From: Ardenticatenaceae bacterium
GTDB taxonomy: Bacteria; Chloroflexota; Anaerolineae; Promineifilales; Promineifilaceae
DNA: 64,000 nucleotides
Assembly: GCA_020634395.1 (NCBI GenBank)
Contig: JACKBU010000010.1
Span: forward strand, 1 to 64,000
Direction of reading: 5' to 3'
Positions 1 to 5,419 of the stretch are shown one piece after another (the stretch's first letter is position 1; every line of letters starts with the position of its first letter). Position numbers and translations under genes: made by a program. The notes under the pieces are model-generated. The model was given only the letters and a program-made list of their open reading frames with translations, did not search any database and was not told the DNA's origin.

Positions 1-2
1 AA

Positions 3-284
3 TCCGAATACACCATCTGGCGCTTTAACGATAAATCCCGTTCGATTCCGCCAGGGCAAACGCTGCGCGTAGAGGTCCTGGCCACGGCCGTTATCCATTG
101 GAGCAACGACGACTGGGCCACCACCCACGACATCAACACCGTAGACACCGGCCTGGGACTGTATATTGCCAACCTGCCAACCAGTGGTGACGCTGCCGGC
201 CAACGTATCCAGTTCACTTTTTACTGGCCGGAGAGCGAGCGCTGGGAAGGGCAAGATTTTACCGTCATCATCAACGAAAAGTGA
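3..284 (+). CDS. C-terminal end of a glycoside hydrolase (probably GH15 glucoamylase/glucodextranase type), truncated by window edge
   Basis: An open frame enters from the left edge and stops with TGA at 282-284, leaving about 93 residues. It reads as a compact beta domain rich in Trp and Asp, with the stretches VHWSNDDW-like (seen: IHWSNDDWATTHD), DTGLGLYIANLPT and FTFYWPESERWEGQDF. From memory of the family, this style of tail (a Trp-rich beta module after the catalytic barrel) ends GH15 enzymes that release glucose from alpha-glucans. The catalytic part lies outside the window, so the substrate cannot be judged. Alternative: a stand-alone carbohydrate-binding protein. The family call is recall-based and moderate; that this is the end of a real gene is well supported by codon use and the octamer ACGGCCGT read as T-A-V. 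Confidence 0.5.
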   Translation, partial: SEYTIWRFNDKSRSIPPGQTLRVEVLATAVIHWSNDDWATTHDINTVDTGLGLYIANLPTSGDAAGQRIQFTFYWPESERWEGQDFTVIINEK

Positions 285-387
285 GTCTCCTGCAAAGCAC
301 AGAGGCGCGCCGGGAATCATGCCGTGCTTCTGCGTTTTTGCGTGTGCTATAATTCCTCCACTAAATTTAGCACCCAGGAGATGACAT

Positions 388-510
388 ATGCCCATCCCCT
401 TCCCCGGTATGGAACCTTTTCTTACCCTTTACAGGTCACCCCGCACACCGTCGGCCGCTGACCCGGCAACTTCCTGCCAACAAAAGGGCTGTGCTAAACC
501 ATGCCAGTAG
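388..510 (+). pseudogene. Start fragment of a DUF4058 gene, broken after about 12 codons
   Basis: A good ribosome site (AGGAG, 375-380 area) precedes an ATG at 388. The first codons give MPIPFPGMEPFLT, almost exactly the hallmark start of DUF4058 proteins (M-P-x-P-F-P-G-M-D-P-Y-L), which are common in Chloroflexota and cyanobacteria. After LTLYR the similarity stops: the reading continues through unrelated residues to TAG at 508. Full DUF4058 proteins are around 250 residues, so this is a 5' remnant left by a deletion or rearrangement. The function of DUF4058 is unknown. It could still be expressed as a 40-residue peptide because the ribosome site is intact, but nothing suggests a role. Confidence 0.55.
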
Positions 511-654
511 CCGCCGGCGGGAAACAGAACCCCGCGGTAACGGCCGTTCACCCACCTTCCCATATCAGCAACACCCCTGGTTAACAGGGCAACTATAGTT
601 GGTTGCCGGGCCTCACCGCAGCCACCCATTCAGCAATCAAGGAAGAAACTAACC
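511..654 (+). promoter_or_regulatory. Leader of the GH3 gene with small palindromes
   Basis: No gene is seen here. The stretch holds one ACGGCCGT octamer (near 539), a hairpin CCCTG/CAGGG (575-579 with 585-589) and a perfect 10-base palindrome AACTATAGTT at 591-600, possibly an operator. The GH3 ribosome site AAGGAAG lies about 10 bases before the ATG at 655. No convincing -35/-10 pair was found. Confidence 0.3.
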
Positions 655-2937
655 ATGACCGATCAACCACATCCCTATCAAGACCCCGCCTTACCCATCG
701 CCGACCGTGTGACCGACCTGCTGGCACGCATGACCCTCGACGAAAAACTGGCCCAGATGACCATTTTCGGCTTTCCCGGCGAACAGCCGCGCCTGGAAGT
801 GGAAGGTCCGCTGGATGTAGACCTGCTGCGCCAGAATTGGCCGCACGGCGTGGGCGGCATTGGCCGGGTGGGCCTCTATCGCGGCAGCCGGGAAACGGCC
901 GTGGCCGCCAACACCATCCAACACTACGCCATGCACGAAACCCGGCTGGGTATCCCCATCCTCATCATCGACGAGGCGCTGCACGGCTTGATGGGCTGGC
1001 ACGCTACCAGTTTTCCGCAGGCCATCGGCCTGGCCGCCACCTGGGACCCGGCGCTGGTGGAGCAGGCCTTCACCGCCGCCGCCGCCGAAATGCGCGCGCG
1101 CGGCAGCCATTGGGCGCTGACGCCCGTGCTGGATCTGGCCCGCGACCCCCGCTGGGGGCGCACCGAAGAAACCTACGGCGAAGACCCGCACCTGGCCGCC
1201 CAAATGGGCGCGGCGGCCATTTTCGGCCTGCAAGGGCGCGCCCCCGATCATCCCGCCGACCGGGTGCTGGCCACGGCCAAACATTTCGCCGTGCACGGCC
1301 AGCCAGAGGGCGGCACGAACTGCGCCCCGGCCAACTACGCCGAGCGCGAGATTCGGGAGGTATTCTTACGGCCGTTCCAAACGGCCGTGCAAATCGCCCG
1401 CGCCGCTACCATCATGGCCTCCTACAACGAAATCAACGGCATCCCCGTGCACAAAAACAAGTGGCTGCTGCAAGACGTGCTGCGCGGCGAATGGGGCTTC
1501 GACGGCCTCATCATCTCCGATGGCGGCGGCATCCGCGACCTGGAACGGCTGCACCACGTGGCCGCCGACCGCGCCGACGCTGCGCGGCAGGCGCTGGAAT
1601 CGGGCATCGAATACGAACTCGACGACTGCTTTGCCCTGCTGAAAGAGCAGGTCGCCGCCGGATTGGTCGATGAGGCGTTAATTGACACGGCCGTGGCCCG
1701 CATCCTGGGCCTGAAATTTGCTCTGGGGCTGTTTGAGAACTCGTTGGTCGAGCCAGAACAGGCTGCCGCGACGGTCCACAGCCCGGCCCATCGCGCCCTG
1801 GCCCTGGAAGCAGCGCGCAAAACCATCACCCTGCTGCAAAACGAGCCGCTGCCCGGCGGCCAACCGCTTCTGCCGCTGGATACGGCGGCGTTAAAACGTG
1901 TAGCTGTCATCGGCCCCAACGCGGCGCGGGTGCATCAGGGCGGCTACAGCGTGCAGGCCGAAGATGGCGTGAGCGTGCTGGACAGTATTCGCCACTACCT
2001 GGACGGGCAGGCCGAGGTGGTCTACGCCGAGGGCTGCCGCATCACGCAGGACGGCGGCGGCTGGCCCGCCTGGTGGCGCGACGCCGTGGTCCCGTCCGAC
2101 CCGGCGGAAGATGCGGCGCGGATTCAAGAAGCCACGGCCGTAGCCCAATCCGCCGATGTGGCCATCCTGGTGCTGGGCGAAAACGAAGGAGTCTGCCGCG
2201 AAGGCTGGAGCCGCGACCATCTGGGCGACCGCTCCAGCCTGGACTTGCCGGGCGCGCAGGAGGCGCTGCTGCAAGCGGTGGCGGCGACGGGCGTGCCGGT
2301 GGTGCTGGTGCTGATCAACGGCCGTCCCCTCTCCATCCAGTGGGCGGCCGACCATATCCCGGCCATCCTGGAATGCTGGTACGTGGGTGAAGCGGGCGGA
2401 ACGGCCGTGGCCGAAACGATCTTCGGGGCCAACAATCCCGGCGGCAAGCTGCCCATCACCTTCCCGCGCTCCGTGGGACAGATTCCCGCCTTCTACAACC
2501 ACAAACCTTCCGCCCGGCGCGGCTACCTTTTCCACGACAACACGCCGCTGTTCCCCTTCGGGCACGGCCTCAGCTACACGACGTTTGCCTACAGCGATTT
2601 GGAAATTATACCGCCGGCCATCCCGCCGGACGGCGCGGTAACAATCAGTGTGACGGTGACCAACACCGGCCAACGCGCCGGGGATGAGGTGGTCCAGCTT
2701 TACCTGCGCGACTGCCTCAGCTCGGTGACGCGGCCGGTGCGGGAGTTAAAAGGCTTCCAACGGCTGACGCTGCAGCCGGGCGAAAGCCGCCGGGTAGCGT
2801 TTACCCTCACGCCAACCGACCTGGCGCTGCTGGATGAGGCAATGCGCCTGGTGGTGGAGCCGGGTGAGTTTGCGGTAATGGTGGGTGGGCGTTCGGTGGG
2901 GGATGGGTTGGTGAACGGCCGTTTCACCGTCACCTGA
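655..2937 (+). CDS. Glycoside hydrolase family 3 (beta-glucosidase/beta-xylosidase type), cytoplasmic
   Basis: Hydrolyses terminal beta-linked sugars by the retaining GH3 mechanism. The 760-residue protein has the usual three parts: the N-terminal barrel (about 17-345), with KHFAVHGQPEGG (209-220) and the nucleophile Asp289 in LIISDGGG; the alpha/beta sandwich domain (about 380-620); and a fibronectin-III-like tail (about 660-755). The PEGG-N-AP stretch after KHF is typical of beta-xylosidase/beta-glucosidase-like members; exact specificity is not readable. No signal peptide is present, so it should act on imported oligosaccharides. The ATG at 655 follows AAGGAAG. The last 23 bases lie in a direct repeat copied at 3671, beyond the toxin-antitoxin pair. 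Family assignment is firm; substrate is open. Confidence 0.93.
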   Translation: MTDQPHPYQDPALPIADRVTDLLARMTLDEKLAQMTIFGFPGEQPRLEVEGPLDVDLLRQNWPHGVGGIGRVGLYRGSRETAVAANTIQHYAMHETRLGIPILIIDEALHGLMGWHATSFPQAIGLAATWDPALVEQAFTAAAAEMRARGSHWALTPVLDLARDPRWGRTEETYGEDPHLAAQMGAAAIFGLQGRAPDHPADRVLATAKHFAVHGQPEGGTNCAPANYAEREIREVFLRPFQTAVQIARAATIMASYNEINGIPVHKNKWLLQDVLRGEWGFDGLIISDGGGIRDLERLHHVAADRADAARQALESGIEYELDDCFALLKEQVAAGLVDEALIDTAVARILGLKFALGLFENSLVEPEQAAATVHSPAHRALALEAARKTITLLQNEPLPGGQPLLPLDTAALKRVAVIGPNAARVHQGGYSVQAEDGVSVLDSIRHYLDGQAEVVYAEGCRITQDGGGWPAWWRDAVVPSDPAEDAARIQEATAVAQSADVAILVLGENEGVCREGWSRDHLGDRSSLDLPGAQEALLQAVAATGVPVVLVLINGRPLSIQWAADHIPAILECWYVGEAGGTAVAETIFGANNPGGKLPITFPRSVGQIPAFYNHKPSARRGYLFHDNTPLFPFGHGLSYTTFAYSDLEIIPPAIPPDGAVTISVTVTNTGQRAGDEVVQLYLRDCLSSVTRPVRELKGFQRLTLQPGESRRVAFTLTPTDLALLDEAMRLVVEPGEFAVMVGGRSVGDGLVNGRFTVT

Positions 2938-2982
2938 AAAATAGTTGCACGGATAACAAGGATTAGACGGATTTCTATGGAG
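2915..2982. repeat. Direct repeat, left copy, flanking the toxin-antitoxin pair
   Basis: This stretch begins at ACGGCCGTTTCACCG, includes the stop codon of the GH3 gene and runs through GTTGCACGGATAACA to GACGGATTT. A nearly identical copy lies at 3671-3737 in the same orientation, differing by small indels and substitutions. The two copies bracket genes 3010-3628. Its downstream half belongs to a class of CGGAT/ATCCG inverted intergenic repeats (compare 9549-9633). Confidence 0.8.
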
Positions 2983-3009
2983 GCGCAGGCCAGGGATGCG
3001 CCGATCCGT

Positions 3010-3234
3010 CTATGGTGAATCCGCTCTGGACTCGCCAATGGCCGCCAGGATGTCTTCTGTCGTGGCCCGTGTTTTGATGCCGGGCACATCAAACGGGGAG
3101 GAGTCATCCGGCTTTTTTGCTTGCAGCGTAAAAACGGCCCCGTCTCTGCGGCGGATTTCAACGGCTTCTTCTTGAGCTAGCCGCAGCAATTTAGCCAGAT
3201 TTTGGCGAGCTTCGGAATACGTAAAGACTTTCAT
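3010..3234 (-). CDS. Phd/YefM-type antitoxin
   Basis: A 74-residue protein starting MKVFTYSEARQNLAKLLRLA, the N-terminal DNA-binding fold of Phd/YefM antitoxins (beta strand, then helix with S-E-A-R-x-N). The C-terminal half is hydrophilic and probably disordered until it wraps the toxin, as in this family. It should neutralise the PIN protein encoded just upstream and repress the shared promoter. The ATG at 3234 lies 4 bases after the toxin stop codon, so the two are translationally coupled. Odd: the toxin comes first in the operon, whereas most phd-doc and vapBC pairs put the antitoxin first. Pairing is inferred from adjacency. Confidence 0.85.
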   Translation of the reverse strand: MKVFTYSEARQNLAKLLRLAQEEAVEIRRRDGAVFTLQAKKPDDSSPFDVPGIKTRATTEDILAAIGESRADSP

Positions 3235-3238
3235 TTAT

Positions 3239-3628
3239 TCACTCTAAAACCTCAATGCCTAATTCCAGGGCCACTTGTTTCATGCGTTTATCCAGGGTGA
3301 TGATCGGGCATGACAGAAATTGGGCACACTGCAGGAAGTAGGCGTCGTAGGCATATAGGTTGAAGTCCACAGCTATTTTTAAGGCTTGTTCAATATCGAT
3401 GCCAATCAAACGTACTGGAATTGCGGTGATAACTGCTAGTGCTAAAAAAGCCTCGTCCGACGCAAGTATATTCCGCTTGACCATTGCCGATAATGCGTTT
3501 GCCACTTCATAAGGCAATATCTCCGGGGCGATTGCATCGACGCCGGCTGTCAGGTCAACAATACGATCCTTCTCGGGCTCGTCCAGAGCAACAGCCAAAA
3601 AGATATTGGTGTCGGCAACAACATTCAT
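3239..3628 (-). CDS. PIN-domain ribonuclease toxin (VapC-like)
   Basis: Predicted Mg2+-dependent RNase of the PIN fold, likely cutting RNA when released from its antitoxin. The 129-residue protein starts MNVVADTNIF, holding the first catalytic Asp (Asp6) in the classic VADTN motif. Further acidic residues follow in PYEVANAL (Glu near 45) and in NLYAYDAYF (Asp near 95), and the typical TLDKRM ending is present. An upstream in-frame ATG at 3664 would add 12 residues, but the PIN fold starts right at the 3628 ATG, so that start was chosen. A perfect palindrome lies immediately upstream (3631-3642). The pair sits between direct repeats, suggesting it arrived as a small mobile unit. Confidence 0.87.
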   Translation of the reverse strand: MNVVADTNIFLAVALDEPEKDRIVDLTAGVDAIAPEILPYEVANALSAMVKRNILASDEAFLALAVITAIPVRLIGIDIEQALKIAVDFNLYAYDAYFLQCAQFLSCPIITLDKRMKQVALELGIEVLE

Positions 3629-3630
3629 GC

Positions 3631-3642
3631 GTACAATTGTAC
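3631..3642. promoter_or_regulatory. Perfect 12-base palindrome, candidate toxin-antitoxin operator
   Basis: GTACAATTGTAC reads identically on both strands and ends 3 bases upstream of the chosen toxin start (3628). Type II antitoxins usually bind palindromes at this place to repress their own operon. No search for other copies was possible. Confidence 0.5.
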
Positions 3643-3670
3643 AAATAAATAGGCGGGTTATCAAGACACA

Positions 3671-3786
3671 ACGGCCGTTTCACCGCACCTGAAAATAGTT
3701 GCACGGATAACACGGATTAGACGGATTTTGATGGAGGTAAAAAACCTGTGCAAATCCGTCCCATCCATTAAATCCGTGTGTCTATC
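3671..3786. repeat. Direct repeat, right copy, with CGGAT-type inverted repeat
   Basis: Positions 3671-3737 repeat 2915-2982, including the last bases of the GH3 coding region. The rest continues into an inverted arrangement: CACGGATTAGACGGAT on the left, then AAATCCGT and AAATCCGTG on the right (3750-3780), able to fold as a long imperfect hairpin just before the convergent ABC gene end. Confidence 0.7.
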
Positions 3787-4468
3787 AAGCTGCTTGAGGT
3801 GCGATCTGCCCATCCTCCAGATGAAGCACCTCATCCACGTATTCATCCACCAAGCTGTCATGCGAAGCCAGCAGAATGGTCAGGTCGCGGCTGCGGGCGA
3901 TGGCCTGGAACAAGGCCAAAATTTCGCGGGCGGTTTCGCTGTCCAGTTCGCCCGTGGCCTCGTCGGCCAGGATGAGGCGCGGGCGGTTGGCGATGGCGCG
4001 AGCGATAGCCACCCGCTGTTGCTGCCCGCCGGACATCTCGTAGGGGCGGTGGTCGGCCCACTTGCTCAGGCCCACCATGTCCAGGCATTCGCGGGCACGG
4101 CCGTTGCGCTCCCCCTTTGCTACCCCGGCAATACGCAGCATCAATTCCACATTCTCATACGCTGACAGGGTCGGCAGCAGGCCAAATGATTGGAAGATGA
4201 AGCCTACTTCCTGCTGCCGCCAGCGGGTCAGAGCCTGATCGTCGAGGGTGTGCAGGGCACGGCCGTACACCTCAATCGTGCCGGTCGTCGGCTGATCCAG
4301 CCCGCCCAGGCAGTTCAGCAGCGTCGTCTTGCCGCTGCCGGAGCGCCCCTTCAGGGCTACAAACTGCCCCGCCGCAATTTCCAGATTCACCCCGCGCAAA
4401 GCCACCACCGGCTCGGCAGCGGAGCGATAGACCCGTTCCAGGTTTTGTACATGAATTGCTGTGGTCAT
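3785..4468 (-). CDS. ABC transporter ATP-binding protein (MacB/LolD type)
   Basis: Drives the FtsX-type permease encoded upstream by ATP hydrolysis. In 227 residues: Walker A GRSGSGKT (41-48), signature MSGGQ (145-149), Walker B LILADE (165-170) and the H-loop His203. The usual Pro after the Walker B Glu is Ala (ADEATGELD instead of ADEPTGELD), a mild variation. Last gene of a leftward operon of adaptor, permease, ATPase with AbrB tail, and this ATPase. It is separated from the previous gene by an inverted repeat (4473-4531) and lacks a clear ribosome site. Two different ATPases with one double-length permease suggest a heterodimeric motor, but this is inferred. Confidence 0.92.
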   Translation of the reverse strand: MTTAIHVQNLERVYRSAAEPVVALRGVNLEIAAGQFVALKGRSGSGKTTLLNCLGGLDQPTTGTIEVYGRALHTLDDQALTRWRQQEVGFIFQSFGLLPTLSAYENVELMLRIAGVAKGERNGRARECLDMVGLSKWADHRPYEMSGGQQQRVAIARAIANRPRLILADEATGELDSETAREILALFQAIARSRDLTILLASHDSLVDEYVDEVLHLEDGQIAPQAA

Positions 4469-4472
4469 AAGC

Positions 4473-4531
4473 TTTGTTGAGATTGGAGATTAGAGATTGG
4501 AGTGAGTGAATCTCCAATCTCCAGTCTCTAC
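4473..4531. repeat. Low-complexity inverted repeat, GAGATTGGAG type
   Basis: Tandem-like GAGATTGGAGATTAGAG is followed by its reverse complement. A perfect 10-base pair stem is GAGATTGGAG (4493-4502) with CTCCAATCTC (4512-4521). It fills the space between two ATPase genes and overlaps the last codons of the upstream one. No T-run follows, so it is not a standard terminator; it may stabilise or process the mRNA. Confidence 0.75.
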
Positions 4532-5418
4532 TCTTCCTCTTCCTCCACCGGCCTTATCAACAACCCCTCATCCGTCACTTCCAGGCGGGCGCGCAGGCCC
4601 AAGTTCAGGGCTTCGCGGATAGGTTTGGGCACTTGCAGCCGTCCGGCGGAATCCAGCACCACCAGTTCCTCGAAGTGGTCATCGTCGGCGTGGTGGGCTT
4701 CCTCCGGCGCGCCATTTCGCTTTTTGCGCACCGTTTCGCTGGCCGCCTTGCCGTCGCGGATAGCCATGACGCGCTGCACCTGCCGCGCAATCTGCGGATC
4801 GTGACTGACGATGAGGATGGTCAGGCCCAATTGGGCGTTGAGCGTGCGGAAGGCTTCATAGATGGATTGGGCCGTGGCCGAGTCCAGTTCGCCGGTTGGC
4901 TCGTCGGCCAGCAGGAGCTGCGGATTGTTGGCCAGGGCCACGGCGATAGCCACCCGTTGCTGCTCGCCGCCGGACAGTTCGGGCAGGTAATGGTTTTGCC
5001 GGTCGGCCAACTGCACCATGTCCAGCAGGTCGATGGCGCGCTGGCGCATCTGGCGGGCGCTCAGCCCGGCCAGCATCATGGGCAGTTCGATGTTTTCGCG
5101 GGCGTTCAGGTAGGGCACCAGATTGCGCGCCCCCTGCTGCCAGACAAACCCGACCTGGGTGCGCCGGTACCGGTCCAGGGCAGCGTTGGACAATTTGAGC
5201 AGTTCACGGCCGTTTACCGCCACGCGCCCCGCCGACGGCCGTACCAATCCGCCCAGCACGTTCATCAACGTCGTCTTGCCGCTGCCGCTGGCCCCCACAA
5301 TGCCCATCAACTCGCCGCGCTGCACCGTCAGGTCCAGCCCCTGCAAAGCCAGCACTTCCAGGTCGGCGATTTTGTAAATTTTGACCAGGTTTTCGCAGTC
5401 GATCATCGGTTCGGCCAT
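4528..5418 (-). CDS. ABC ATPase of MacB/LolD type fused to a C-terminal AbrB-like domain
   Basis: The first 225 residues are a complete ABC ATPase: Walker A GASGSGKT (42-49), signature LSGGE (148-152), Walker B LLLADEP (168-174), H-loop His206. After a charged linker with DDDHFEE (about 230-250) comes a short module, VVLDSAGRLQVPKPIREAL (253-271), followed by ARLEVTDEGLLIRPV. This matches the swapped-hairpin AbrB/SpoVT fold, normally a DNA-binding or dimerisation unit. The protein ends in six acidic residues with one Val. The ATG at 5418 is one base after the permease stop and follows GGGAGAG. The tail could dimerise the ATPase, sense the transport state, or bind DNA; none is shown. Confidence 0.9.
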   Translation of the reverse strand: MAEPMIDCENLVKIYKIADLEVLALQGLDLTVQRGELMGIVGASGSGKTTLMNVLGGLVRPSAGRVAVNGRELLKLSNAALDRYRRTQVGFVWQQGARNLVPYLNARENIELPMMLAGLSARQMRQRAIDLLDMVQLADRQNHYLPELSGGEQQRVAIAVALANNPQLLLADEPTGELDSATAQSIYEAFRTLNAQLGLTILIVSHDPQIARQVQRVMAIRDGKAASETVRKKRNGAPEEAHHADDDHFEELVVLDSAGRLQVPKPIREALNLGLRARLEVTDEGLLIRPVEEEEE

Positions 5419-5419
5419 A

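Noticed and set aside
603..1673. 356-codon Arg/Pro-rich frame overlapping the GH3 gene
   Set aside because: Highly biased Arg content and full overlap with a confirmed GH3 coding region.
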